Assembly: GCA_040797845.1 (NCBI GenBank)
Contig: JBFNFA010000005.1
Location: 186,001 to 250,000, forward strand
Direction of reading: 5' to 3'
Length of the DNA stretch: 64,000 nt
Origin: Clostridium_AW sp040797845
Lineage (GTDB): Bacteria > Bacillota > Clostridia > Clostridiales > Clostridiaceae
The position numbers and the translations under genes are program-made. The notes under the pieces are model-generated. The model did not search any database. It saw only the letters and a program-made list of their open reading frames with translations, and was not told the DNA's origin. Of this stretch, positions 1-7,875 are shown piece by piece (within the stretch, counting starts at the first letter, position 1; every line of letters starts with the position of its first letter).

Positions 1-660
1 TTAGATAAAAAAATTATGGCAAACATTAAATTGAAAGAAGTACAGTTAAATAATAAAAAAGAAGAGTTAGGTAAACAAAATAATAAACTATTAGCATTAA
101 ATAGTGAAAATAATAAGAAGTTGGACAATCTAAAAATAAGTAAAAGTGATCAAGATAAGTTGATTAAAGAAGCGGAAAGACAAGAGAGATTATATGCTTC
201 AGTGGTAGACGAATCTCAGAGTAAATTAAATGAAACTTTAAGACAAATTCAAGAAATAAAAAATTCTACCCCTAAATATACTCCTTCAAGGGGAGCAGCA
301 TCAGCGTCAAGTAATAATGTTGTTGCATATGCTTCTAATTTTTTAGGAACACCTTATTTATGGGGAGGTACAACACCAGCTGGATTTGATTGTTCAGGAT
401 TTACTCAATATGTATATAAGCATTTTGGTATAAGCTTAGGAAGGACTACTTATGATCAAATTAATAACGGCTATGGTATTTCAAGGGAGGAACTTCAACC
501 GGGAGATTTGGTATTCTACGGAAAAGGAGGAAGCCCAACACATATGGGCATATATGTTGGCAACGGAATGTACATACATGCACCGAGAACAGGGGATGTG
601 GTTAAAATATCACCATATGATAGATCAGATTATATTACAGCAAGAAGAGTTATGAGATAG
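1..660 (+). CDS. NlpC/P60 peptidoglycan endopeptidase, 5' end outside window
   Basis: The reading frame is open to the left edge, so the start is probably upstream; the first internal ATG is at 16. Residues numbered from that ATG: about 1-85 are Lys/Glu/Asn-rich coiled coil (PcsB-like), then a short Pro/Ser linker, then an NlpC/P60 domain from about 100 to 214. The catalytic Cys is in DCSGF (about residue 126), the His in THMGIYVG (about 176) and the third polar residue in IHAPRTG (about 188). Proteins of this plan are secreted and cut stem peptides in the cell wall; the signal peptide would be in the missing part. A terminator follows directly. Confidence 0.9.
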   Translation, partial: LDKKIMANIKLKEVQLNNKKEELGKQNNKLLALNSENNKKLDNLKISKSDQDKLIKEAERQERLYASVVDESQSKLNETLRQIQEIKNSTPKYTPSRGAASASSNNVVAYASNFLGTPYLWGGTTPAGFDCSGFTQYVYKHFGISLGRTTYDQINNGYGISREELQPGDLVFYGKGGSPTHMGIYVGNGMYIHAPRTGDVVKISPYDRSDYITARRVMR

Positions 661-690
661 AGGGACAGTTTTCTGTCTCTTATTTTTATT
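659..690 (+). terminator. Rho-independent terminator after the NlpC/P60 gene
   Basis: AGAGGGACAG pairs with CTGTCTCT across a four-base loop and is followed by TATTTTTATT. The stem overlaps the stop codon. Confidence 0.8.
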
Positions 691-723
691 AACATTAAAA
701 TGGTTAAACCATGGGATATGAAT

Positions 724-757
724 TAAAAAAACTAGGAGTGAAACCCCTAGTTTTTGT
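724..757 (-). terminator. Terminator of the metal-protein gene
   Basis: AAACTAGG and CCTAGTTT form a hairpin with an A-run on the left, which reads as a T-run on the minus strand, just past the stop of the minus-strand gene. It could work in both directions. Confidence 0.75.
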
Positions 758-767
758 GATAAAGTAA

Positions 768-2594
768 TTATTCTAAATATTTATCTCGTACACTTTGTAT
801 ATCTGTACCATTTAAATCATCAACTACCTCAATTATACCTAGGAGGGCATTATCTTTTAGGATAGCATAACCGCCAGCTTTTTTAGGATTAAATTCTATT
901 TCATTTATACCCTTCTTACCAGTAAAAGAAGTAACCGTATTTCCTGTAGCCGCATCAACAATAAGGTACTCTCCTTCAGCATTATCAAAAGCAGCTAAAT
1001 CAAAGGTTAATTTAGTTTTTGCACTATTGCCTGTAACTACTATTAAAGGTTGAAGTTCATAGCCAGTTCCTTTAAACTTTGCACTTTGATAGTTTTCTAA
1101 GACCTCAGCCTTGTTTACTAAAGATTCTGTTGGCATTATGGATAAGTCATCACCGTAAATGCTTGAACTACTGGAAGCTTCAGAGTCTGAATTCTCATCT
1201 ATAGGACGTGCACAGCAGCTAGGGCCTGTACTTGGAGCAGGTAGGGATGGATCAGGTACTGATGTATCAACATCTTCAAGTTTGTCAACAACCTTTATTA
1301 CACCTGGTATCATTCCCATCCAGCAACTAAAGTTTATATCTTTATCTCCTGGAGTAAACTCTATGATATTTTCACCACTTTTTATTTTCTTTTCTATATT
1401 CAATGATTGTGCAACAATAGCATTATTACAAGAATTAATTTGCTCACCGTTAATTATCCATTTCACAGGAATTCCCTTTTGAACATAAAAGGAATTAGGA
1501 GTATAACCTTTATTGCTAACAGTCATATTTATAATTTGTACTCCATCTTTTATAGTAGCTTTAGCTACATTTTCACCAGAGGAGCCACTTGAGTTTCCAT
1601 TTAAAAAACCTTTGGAGCGAGAGGTAAGTGCATTTAAAGGATTGATATCTATACCAGCAAGTACAAAGCCTCTATTTCCCATGATTAGACCAAGAACTAT
1701 AATAAGAACTCCACTAAATTTAAGTATTTTTTTAGTATAACCTTTACTTAGAAGTCCTGATAATGCACCAAAAGTTAACATAAGAGGTACTGTTCCTATA
1801 GAAAACATGAACATAGATAGAGCTCCTTTTACAGCGCTGCCTGTACCTAAAGCAAAAAGCTGCATAGTTTGAAGGGGACCACAAGGCATAAGTCCATTTA
1901 ATATTCCAACTATAAATGGAGAGCCAGACTTATTTTTAGTTTTGCATACAGTCATTGGTATCTTAAGCTGAAACTTTCTAAAAAAACTGAATCCAGCCAT
2001 ATTAAAGCCCATGATGATCATGAATGCACCAGCAAATATTTGAATGATTGCTTTTGTAGTAATGGTAAGTGAAAATACTGAACCAAGGGCACCAACTATT
2101 CCACCTAATATAGTATAGGATATGACTCTTCCTAAATTATATAAAATTGCTGGCGTCATAGCTTCAAATTTAGTCTTACTTTCTTTTGATAAGCTTTGAG
2201 ATAGCATTATTCCGCCACACATACCTACGCAGTGAATTGAAGTAAAAACTCCTACGATAAAAAGAACAGCATAAGAAGCATTGGCAAGCTTTGCTTCCAT
2301 ATCAAAGCCACTAGTATTCAATCCAAGTAATACCACAGCAGCTACCATTATAAGAATTCCCATGAATTTATAGTCGTTGGAGCTTTGTGTGCTATAGCCT
2401 GCCCTATTTATAGCATTTTTGATTTCAAATAGATTACATAAATCGCTGTCATATACCACTTCAGCAGATTGGTTACTGTAACTAACTTTCACATCTAATA
2501 CACCATCTAAATTTTTAATGGCTCTTTCAACCCTGGTTTCACAAGATGTACAGGTCATGTCAAATACTTTAATTTTATCTTTTTTAATAATCAT
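768..2594 (-). CDS. HMA domain / SafE-like membrane / cupredoxin-like metal-handling protein
   Basis: 608 residues in several modules. Residues 1-70 are a heavy-metal-associated domain with MTCTSC (C15, C18). About 78-330 is a six-helix TauE/SafE-DsbD-like membrane domain with the paired motifs CVGMCGG (about 120-127) and NGLMPCGP (about 231). About 350-430 resembles a cupredoxin fold with possible ligands in SCNNAI and SCWMGMIPG. After a Ser-rich linker with a CC pair (SCCARP), an extra all-beta tail closes the protein. Known relatives of COG2836 handle copper or reducing equivalents at the membrane; copper is the likely metal but this is inference. Start chosen at 2594 because GGAGGG lies six bases upstream. 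It is monocistronic. Confidence 0.8.
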   Translation of the reverse strand: MIIKKDKIKVFDMTCTSCETRVERAIKNLDGVLDVKVSYSNQSAEVVYDSDLCNLFEIKNAINRAGYSTQSSNDYKFMGILIMVAAVVLLGLNTSGFDMEAKLANASYAVLFIVGVFTSIHCVGMCGGIMLSQSLSKESKTKFEAMTPAILYNLGRVISYTILGGIVGALGSVFSLTITTKAIIQIFAGAFMIIMGFNMAGFSFFRKFQLKIPMTVCKTKNKSGSPFIVGILNGLMPCGPLQTMQLFALGTGSAVKGALSMFMFSIGTVPLMLTFGALSGLLSKGYTKKILKFSGVLIIVLGLIMGNRGFVLAGIDINPLNALTSRSKGFLNGNSSGSSGENVAKATIKDGVQIINMTVSNKGYTPNSFYVQKGIPVKWIINGEQINSCNNAIVAQSLNIEKKIKSGENIIEFTPGDKDINFSCWMGMIPGVIKVVDKLEDVDTSVPDPSLPAPSTGPSCCARPIDENSDSEASSSSSIYGDDLSIMPTESLVNKAEVLENYQSAKFKGTGYELQPLIVVTGNSAKTKLTFDLAAFDNAEGEYLIVDAATGNTVTSFTGKKGINEIEFNPKKAGGYAILKDNALLGIIEVVDDLNGTDIQSVRDKYLE

Positions 2595-2897
2595 AGACTA
2601 CCCTCCAATATGTAGTAATAATGGAAAAAATATTTACATTAAATGGAATAAAAAACATGGGTAAATTATATGAAATAGATATGTTGATATTATGAAGATA
2701 AAAAGTATATTTTTTCAGTTCCTTTTTAGTCATATATAGGTGAGAATAAAGAAATGAAATTATATAACAACTTGACACTTATTGTAAAATCAGGGAAGTG
2801 TTATCATTGATATGATATAATTATTATTAATTAAGTGAATGATTCTATTTATCGTTATTTATGTTGACAATAATTTGGGGATGTAGGTGATTGTTTT

Positions 2898-3716
2898 ATG
2901 AAAAGTAAAGTAAGTAAGAAAAAATTTAAATTGTCGGTGTTTGGTGCTTTAGGAATGATAATAGTGTATAAAATTATAATTGCTTTTATTATAAAAATTC
3001 CTTTTTATATGTTATCAGAAACTATGTATGTTAATTCTAATAAAGTTTTAGAATTAATTGTAGCTATATTAGATGAGTTAGTTTCAAATGTTATAATAGT
3101 AGTATTTCTGTTAAAAAAGATAAGAAAAGATTATGAACCAAATTTTAAAATAAGATATATTGAAAAATTTAATTTTAAACTATTATTATGTACAGTTTTT
3201 TTTATGTTAGGGCTTTATTTGTGGTTACAAAGCTCAATTGGCATAATGATAGGAAAAATTCCAGTATCCAAATTTGTTGAAGAGACATTTAAAGAATTTG
3301 TTAAAAATCCTTATTTAATGGTTATTTCAGGTGTAATAATAGGACCAATTTTTGAGGAAATATTTATGAGAGGTATTATTTTAGAAGGATTTTTAAATGA
3401 GTATAAAGCAACAACTGCTATAATTGCTTCGTCTCTTATATTTGGACTGATTCACTTAAATATTCATCAATTTATTAATGCTACAATAATAGGACTATTT
3501 TTAGGGATGATGTATTACAAAACAAGATCTTTAATATTATGCATAGTTGCTCATATGTTAAACAATGCAATAGCTAGTTTAGGTATTCAGCATAATATTG
3601 TAAGTTTTTTCGTAGGTGCAGTAATCTTTATAATATCAGTAATATTTTTTGAAAAATATATTAGAGAATTAGAACATTTTGATGCTAATTTTCAAGAGGA
3701 TAGTATATCATCATAA
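2898..3716 (+). CDS. CPBP family intramembrane metalloprotease
   Basis: 272 residues with about eight hydrophobic segments. The CPBP (Abi) signature is complete: FEEIFMRG near residue 152 (paired Glu and Arg), FGLIHLNIHQF near 182 and AHMLNNA near 217. The family includes type II CAAX prenyl endopeptidases and bacteriocin self-immunity proteins; the substrate cannot be told here. No bacteriocin gene is visible beside it. The ribosome site is weak (GATGTAGGTG). It stands alone between a minus-strand gene and a long gap. Confidence 0.85.
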   Translation: MKSKVSKKKFKLSVFGALGMIIVYKIIIAFIIKIPFYMLSETMYVNSNKVLELIVAILDELVSNVIIVVFLLKKIRKDYEPNFKIRYIEKFNFKLLLCTVFFMLGLYLWLQSSIGIMIGKIPVSKFVEETFKEFVKNPYLMVISGVIIGPIFEEIFMRGIILEGFLNEYKATTAIIASSLIFGLIHLNIHQFINATIIGLFLGMMYYKTRSLILCIVAHMLNNAIASLGIQHNIVSFFVGAVIFIISVIFFEKYIRELEHFDANFQEDSISS

Positions 3717-3825
3717 ATAGTAATTTTAAATATTTATCATTTATAAGTTAGATAGATTATGTTTATGATGTAGTTAATTTGATGAGAAAAAGCATCTAAA
3801 TATTAAACAAAGCTTAGGATAATTA

Positions 3826-3850
3826 ATGGTGAACTGTATCATAAGTAATA
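3826..3850. repeat. Degenerate core of structured repeat C
   Basis: The core GGTGAACTGTATCATAAGTA matches 19 of 21 positions of the core in the copy at 5094-5150, but the outer AACCTCA/TGAGGTT stem is missing. Nothing else is recognisable in the 337-bp gap 3717-4053 apart from the promoter near 4000. Confidence 0.5.
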
Positions 3851-3992
3851 CTATATTTACAGAATATGCTATAATTAAATGGAAAAAATAATTTTTAAGC
3901 GTAAGATAAATAGTAATTTGTAGGATGGTTACCACTTTCAGGTAAAATATTGCTATGCTACGCAGCGTATCATTAATGTAAGCTATCATTTC

Positions 3993-4021
3993 TTGTTTTT
4001 ATAAGTGCTAATTCTTATAAT
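3993..4021 (+). promoter_or_regulatory. SigA-type promoter of the XRE regulator
   Basis: TTGTTT (3993-3998), a 17-bp spacer and TATAAT (4016-4021), about 32 bases ahead of the start codon of the XRE gene. Confidence 0.6.
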
Positions 4022-4053
4022 AGTCTTACACATCAAACAAGGAGGTAAATAAA

Positions 4054-4626
4054 ATGAGGATAGGCCAAAAATTAAAAGAATGTAGAAAGAAGGCTGGACT
4101 GTCACAGGAACAGCTCGCAGAAAAATTGTGTGTTTCCAGACAGGCAATCACCAAATGGGAATCAAATAGAGGAATGCCGGATGTTGGGAATCTACAAAAT
4201 ATATCTAAGTTATTCGGAGTGAGTATTGATTACTTGCTAGATGACGGAGAAACGCTATTGAATACTGTGATAAAAGAAACTATTAATATCGATGATTATG
4301 AAAAGACTGGTAAATGTCGTTCCAGATACGATGCTGTAGTAAGAGCTAAATATCCGCAGGCAACGATTATATATCCGCTGATACGACGTAAGAAGCTGAG
4401 TTTGGTTGAGAATATTGTTGATTTTATAGTTCAGCCTGGTGTCTTGCAGGTAGCTGACTCGCTAAATAATATGTCAGCTTATTATCTGGTTGAGCTGGAA
4501 CAAAAGCAATTGCTTGTCAATGTAACAAAAGAGTTTATTGAGAGCAGAGAACTAAACTGCAAGTTCACAGAAAAGAAAATAGTAATTGGCAATAATTTAT
4601 TTAAAAAGATTTCTTACACAATATAA
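4054..4626 (+). CDS. XRE-family helix-turn-helix regulator
   Basis: 190 residues. Residues 1-65 are a classic HTH_3 domain (IGQKLKECRKKAGLSQEQLA, then VSRQAITKWESNRGMP). The remaining 120 residues match no effector domain I recognise. Start set by AAGGAGG six bases before the ATG. Codon use is richer in G and C (CTG, CAG, GCC, ATC) than the flanking genes, which suggests recent acquisition. No partner gene is adjacent. Target unknown. Confidence 0.85.
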   Translation: MRIGQKLKECRKKAGLSQEQLAEKLCVSRQAITKWESNRGMPDVGNLQNISKLFGVSIDYLLDDGETLLNTVIKETINIDDYEKTGKCRSRYDAVVRAKYPQATIIYPLIRRKKLSLVENIVDFIVQPGVLQVADSLNNMSAYYLVELEQKQLLVNVTKEFIESRELNCKFTEKKIVIGNNLFKKISYTI

Positions 4627-4740
4627 TAACAAAAAGGATAAAATAGCAAACAAATTCCAATTTATATTATTGAGATTAAAATTTTTAAATATAAAAATAA
4701 TATAGGTTTATTTTTTATAGAAATTTGATATAATATAAAT

Positions 4741-4880
4741 AAGAAAAGCAGATAATAAAAAAGTAGAGTGCGTCAACACTCTACTGATATACAATTCTAG
4801 TTGCTTAGGCAACTGGTATCACTATATTTTATAGGAATAAAAATAGTAGCATCCAATTGCGAGTCGGGGCTACTATTTTT
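4741..4880 (+). ncRNA. Candidate antitoxin RNA converging on the small toxin gene
   Basis: TATAAT at 4729-4734 would start an RNA near 4741. It would carry a perfect hairpin (GTAGAGTG/CACTCTAC, 4763-4784), a second one (AGTTGC/GCAACT) and ACTGGTATCAC at 4812-4822, and end in the hairpin at 4836-4880 that also terminates the toxin gene. GTATCAC in this RNA is complementary to GTGATAC in the toxin Shine-Dalgarno region (4978-4984 on the minus strand). This is the layout of par/Fst-type loci. Transcription itself is inference. Confidence 0.4.
4836..4880. terminator. Bidirectional terminator shared by toxin and antisense RNA
   Basis: AAATAGTAGC and GCTACTATTT form a ten-pair stem with A-run and T-run on both sides, overlapping the toxin stop codon. 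Confidence 0.7.
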
Positions 4881-4974
4881 TTGATATTTTATCTATAAGT
4901 AACACTATAAATGTTAGTAGTGCTAATAAAAATAAACCACCAGTAAATAGTAACATTAAAACGTCATTACTCAT
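4873..4974 (-). CDS. Small holin-like toxin (type I toxin-antitoxin)
   Basis: An unlisted 33-residue reading frame beginning MSNDVLMLLFTGG and ending in IDKISKK. It has one hydrophobic helix (about residues 5-27) followed by a charged tail, which is the plan of the Hol-Tox/TxpA/Fst toxins. GGGAGGTG lies six bases before the ATG. In the mRNA the Shine-Dalgarno region can fold against an upstream GTATCAC (within 5005-5015 on the minus strand), as in type I toxin mRNAs. TATAAT on the minus strand at 5049-5054 may be the -10. These toxins insert into the membrane when made in excess. Confidence 0.65.
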   Translation of the reverse strand: MSNDVLMLLFTGGLFLLALLTFIVLLIDKISKK

Positions 4975-5093
4975 TAAGTATCACCTCCCTTCATAAAGAG
5001 GTAAGTGATACCAGTAGCCCACGATTAACTATTAAATTGTACTTTAGAATTATACCATATTTATGTAGAATATACACACAAGAATAAAATGGA

Positions 5094-5150
5094 AAAACCT
5101 CACTTGAAGTAGTTACGGTGAACCGTACCATAAGTAAATGAGGTTTTTAC
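5094..5150. repeat. Structured hairpin repeat C, copy 1
   Basis: Outer stem AAAACCTCA.../...TGAGGTTTTT encloses a short inner hairpin ACGG-TGAA-CCGT and the conserved 3' flank CATAAGTAA. Related copies are at 13542-13596 and 39307-39362, with a partial core at 3826. It would act as a terminator in either direction. Confidence 0.7.
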
Positions 5151-5175
5151 TATAATTGGATAATTAAATATAGAT

Positions 5176-5296
5176 GAGAGGTTAGTGGTGCTTCGCCTCC
5201 ACCATGAAATCCACGAACCGCATGTAGGTGGCTAAAATAGCTGATTACAGGCGGTTATGCTTTTTGATGGGTAATGTAGCTCCATCAGCTAAATGA
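5176..5296 (+). ncRNA. Structured element D, copy 1
   Basis: No open frame. The stretch folds readily: AACCGC-A-TGTA can pair with TACA-G-GCGGTT around a loop containing CTAAAATAGCTG, and an upstream GTGG/CCAC hairpin precedes it. About 45 bases align with a second copy at 38108-38190. It is followed directly by a terminator (5297-5334), so a stand-alone small RNA or a leader remnant is possible. I do not recognise a named RNA class. Confidence 0.35.
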
Positions 5297-5334
5297 TAAG
5301 AACTATGTTGAAGTAATAAACATAGTTCTTTTCA
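5297..5334 (+). terminator. Terminator after element D copy 1
   Basis: AAGAACTATGTT and AACATAGTTCTT form a twelve-pair stem around an eight-base loop, then TTTTCATT. Confidence 0.7.
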
Positions 5335-5367
5335 TTTCGGCACTAAGTTAATTGAACTTTTATAAAC

Positions 5368-5416
5368 ATAACAAAAATGTAATGTTAATGAAATGTAAAT
5401 CTATGGTTACTATAAA
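5368..5416 (+). promoter_or_regulatory. Putative response-regulator box and -10 of the tlpA-like gene
   Basis: A 23-bp block (5368-5390) carries AATGT, AATGTT, AATG at 5- and 6-bp steps, which is an 11-bp direct-repeat period. TATAAA follows exactly 20 bases later (5411-5416). The same block and spacing precede the bceA-like gene (7777-7825). OmpR-family regulators bind such repeats in place of a good -35. Confidence 0.5.
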
Positions 5417-5513
5417 CTCAGTTGTGTAAAATATAAATTGTGATACAGAGTTTTACAATATTAGCAATCTAGTTTTTAAGATAAAATATGTTGGAGAGTA
5501 AGGAGAATTAATT

Positions 5514-6617
5514 ATGAAAAGGAAGTTTTTAACAGTTTTAATGGCAGGAGTACTTTGTATATCGGTGGTAGCTTGTAATAAGTCTACACAGGATGGTTCA
5601 AAACAAGGTAAAAATGAAACTAAACAAATAGATAGTGTAAAAGGAGATGAAAAAGAAGGGGAAACCACAGATGAAAGTTTAGGGGTTAAATATTCTTTCC
5701 CAGATAAATGGAAAAGTAAAAAAGAAAATATAATGGGGATAGGATGTAGCCAAAGGGAAAATATAGTTGGAGAGTTTTTTTATAACTTTGTATCCACTGA
5801 AACCGGAGAAAAATTGAAAAAGTTGGACAAAGAGGGGGAAGCTATTCCGGAAACAGATAAAGCGCGAATGGAAAAATTTCAAACAGAAGTTATGAATGTA
5901 GCTAGTGAACAAAAGAAAATATGTGACATTGTAACTATAGACAAAAATATAGCTGAAGGAAAGGCACAAAAAGAATTATTTTCTAAATATGAAAATAAAG
6001 ATTTAATAGGTAAATTAGATAACTATGAATTTTACTTATTATATGATAGCAAGCTTGATACTAGTGGTTTATCAGAAAAATCAAAGAAAGATTATGAAGA
6101 AATATGCGGAGAAATCAAAAATTTAAAAGCTTCTATTAAGACATTTAAACCTGTGCCAGAAAAGAAAACTTTAAGTAATTGCAAGAAGCTTGAGTTTAAA
6201 GCTAAAACCTTAGATGGTAAAGAAATAGATAGCAGCATTTTCAAAGATAATAAGCTTACAATGGTAAATATATGGACTACATTCTGTGGACCATGCATAC
6301 AAGAAATGCCAGAAATTCAAGAGCTTTATGAAGAAGTTAAAAAAGATAAAATTAATGTAATAGGAATTGTTGCAGATACACCAGACGAAGATAATGAAGC
6401 TTTAGCTAAGCAAATTTTAGAGAAAAAGGGTGCTAAATTTACAAATATTATTCCAGATGAAAAAATTAAAAATAATGTTTTAAAAGATGTAAAAGGATTC
6501 CCTACTACATTATTCGTTGATAGTGAAGGAAATATTGTTGGAGAACTTGTAGTAGGATCTCACGACAAAGAAGGATATAAGAAAGAGATCGAAAGTAGAT
6601 TGAAAAATATAAAATAA
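5514..6617 (+). CDS. TlpA-like thioredoxin-fold lipoprotein
   Basis: 367 residues. A lipoprotein signal ends in the lipobox SVVAC (Cys 21). Residues 25-60 are a polar linker, about 60-220 is an uncharacterised region, and 230-367 is a TlpA/ResA-like thioredoxin domain with the active site FCGPC (CGPC at 258-261) and a cis-Pro in KGFPTT. It should sit outside the membrane and reduce or shuffle disulfides. The next two genes (CXXC small protein and polyferredoxin) could feed electrons. It shares an upstream box with the BceAB operon. Confidence 0.85.
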   Translation: MKRKFLTVLMAGVLCISVVACNKSTQDGSKQGKNETKQIDSVKGDEKEGETTDESLGVKYSFPDKWKSKKENIMGIGCSQRENIVGEFFYNFVSTETGEKLKKLDKEGEAIPETDKARMEKFQTEVMNVASEQKKICDIVTIDKNIAEGKAQKELFSKYENKDLIGKLDNYEFYLLYDSKLDTSGLSEKSKKDYEEICGEIKNLKASIKTFKPVPEKKTLSNCKKLEFKAKTLDGKEIDSSIFKDNKLTMVNIWTTFCGPCIQEMPEIQELYEEVKKDKINVIGIVADTPDEDNEALAKQILEKKGAKFTNIIPDEKIKNNVLKDVKGFPTTLFVDSEGNIVGELVVGSHDKEGYKKEIESRLKNIK

Positions 6618-6664
6618 TTATAATATATAAAATAATTATAATATATAAAATAATTATAATATAT
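6608..6664. repeat. 18-bp tandem repeat, three units
   Basis: AAAATAATTATAATATAT is repeated about three times directly after the tlpA-like stop codon. It is pure A/T and probably slippage-derived. Confidence 0.8.
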
Positions 6665-6697
6665 ACCTCATCTTATAATAGGTGAAGTATATATTAT
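6657..6697 (+). terminator. Terminator after the tlpA-like gene
   Basis: ATATATAC-CTCATC pairs with GGTGAAG-TATATAT around an AT-rich loop. The downstream T-run is weak, so read-through into the following genes is possible. Confidence 0.5.
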
Positions 6698-6787
6698 ATT
6701 CAATGTTAAGGGATTATACTTGTTCAAAGAAATGAAGAACTTTGCAACTGATTTTCTGAAAACCAAATAAGAAAGGAATTTAGGTGA

Positions 6788-6949
6788 ATGATAAATAGGA
6801 ATACAATACATAAAACAGAGAAAAGAATAAGATATGGGATTTTATTTATGAGTATTTTATTTATTTCCACTGGTATATATAGAAGTGAAGTTAGGACTGT
6901 ATTAAAGAAAGCAATAAATATATGTCTGGAGTGTATAGGAATTGGATAA
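6788..6949 (+). CDS. Small CXXC membrane protein, CD1871A-like
   Basis: A 53-residue frame with one hydrophobic helix (about residues 16-30) and the conserved end KKAINICLECIGIG, which holds the CXXC pair. This matches the small clostridial CD1871A-type CXXC family as I know it. It starts at ATG 6788 after AGGTGA, and its stop overlaps the TTG start of the polyferredoxin gene by eight bases, so the two are translationally coupled. Role unknown; the position points to membrane redox or metal work. Confidence 0.7.
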   Translation: MINRNTIHKTEKRIRYGILFMSILFISTGIYRSEVRTVLKKAINICLECIGIG

Positions 6950-7772
6950 AAGAAGGATTACGCAAATTGTTGCAGCTATAACGACGAATGCGAATGTAAA
7001 TGGTTTTTTAAAAGGTAACATATATAAGGGAAATACAAAAAAAATGTGCGTTCCAGGGTTAAACTGTTATTCTTGCCCTGGAGCAATGGGTTCTTGTCCT
7101 ATTGGTTCTTTACAGGCTGTTATAGGAACTGTAAAATATAATTTTTCATTATACATAGTTGGGCTTATGTCTTTATTTGGTGTTATCTTTGGTAGATTTA
7201 TATGTGGATGGTTATGTCCATTTGGTCTTATTGAAGATTTACTACATAAAATACCGTCCAAAAAGATAACGGTAAGTAAAAAGGTAAATAACATACTAAA
7301 GTATTTTAAATATGTTATATTAGCCTTATTTGTTATTATACTACCTATGTTTTTAGTAAATGAGTTTGGAATAAGTCCGCCATATTTCTGTGAATTCATA
7401 TGTCCAGCAGGCACATTAGGAGGCGGAATACCGTTGGTTTTATTAAATGAGTCCTTAAGAGGAGCTATAGGTTTTTTATTTGCTTGGAAAATGTTTGTAT
7501 TAATAGCTATTATTATAGCCTCTATATTTATATACAGACCATTCTGTAGATATATATGTCCATTAGGGGCTTTCTATTCATTATTTAATAAAATAAGCTT
7601 TTATAAATATGATGTAGATAAAAACAAGTGTACAAGCTGCGCTGTTTGCTCAAATAAATGCAAGATGAATATAGAAGTTCATAAAAATCCTAATAGTACA
7701 GAATGTATAAGATGTGGGGAATGCGTGAAGTCATGTCCTACAAGGGCTATAGAAAAAGGAATAAGATTTTAG
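6942..7772 (+). CDS. NapH/CcoG-like membrane polyferredoxin
   Basis: 276 residues. Four or five membrane helices alternate with Cys motifs: CVPGLNCYSCPGAMGSCPIG near the N-terminus, CGWLCPFG (about 90), FCRYICPLG (about 202), and a C-terminal pair of 4Fe-4S motifs (CTSCAVCSNKC and CIRCGECVKSCP, about 227-270). Start is TTG 6942, inside the end of the CXXC gene. Relatives such as NapH pass electrons across or along the membrane; the acceptor here may be the TlpA-like lipoprotein or the CXXC protein (inference). Confidence 0.85.
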   Translation: MDKRRITQIVAAITTNANVNGFLKGNIYKGNTKKMCVPGLNCYSCPGAMGSCPIGSLQAVIGTVKYNFSLYIVGLMSLFGVIFGRFICGWLCPFGLIEDLLHKIPSKKITVSKKVNNILKYFKYVILALFVIILPMFLVNEFGISPPYFCEFICPAGTLGGGIPLVLLNESLRGAIGFLFAWKMFVLIAIIIASIFIYRPFCRYICPLGAFYSLFNKISFYKYDVDKNKCTSCAVCSNKCKMNIEVHKNPNSTECIRCGECVKSCPTRAIEKGIRF

Positions 7773-7776
7773 AAAA

Positions 7777-7825
7777 ATAACAAAAATGTAATGTTAATGT
7801 TATATAATTCAATCGATACTATAAA
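7777..7825 (+). promoter_or_regulatory. Putative BceR-type box and -10 of the ABC pump operon
   Basis: 23 bases (7777-7799) are identical to 5368-5390. TATAAA (7820-7825) follows after exactly 20 bases. The cognate regulator is plausibly the response regulator at 11233, since BceR-type regulators usually control their neighbouring ABC pump. Confidence 0.55.
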
Positions 7826-7875
7826 TATAATGAGATAAAATAAATACATAAGATAAAGTTAATAAAGGAGAGCTA

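Noticed and set aside
1159..1740. Plus-strand frames across the metal-protein gene
   Set aside because: Antisense to a gene with clear domains and ribosome site; no recognisable protein features.
2772..2816. TTGACA followed by TATGAT as the CPBP promoter
   Set aside because: The spacer is about 33 bp, far too long; no better pair was found by eye.
6608..6664. Tandem repeats as a possible origin or iteron array
   Set aside because: Only three pure A/T units, directly after a stop codon; no DnaA-like boxes or replication gene.
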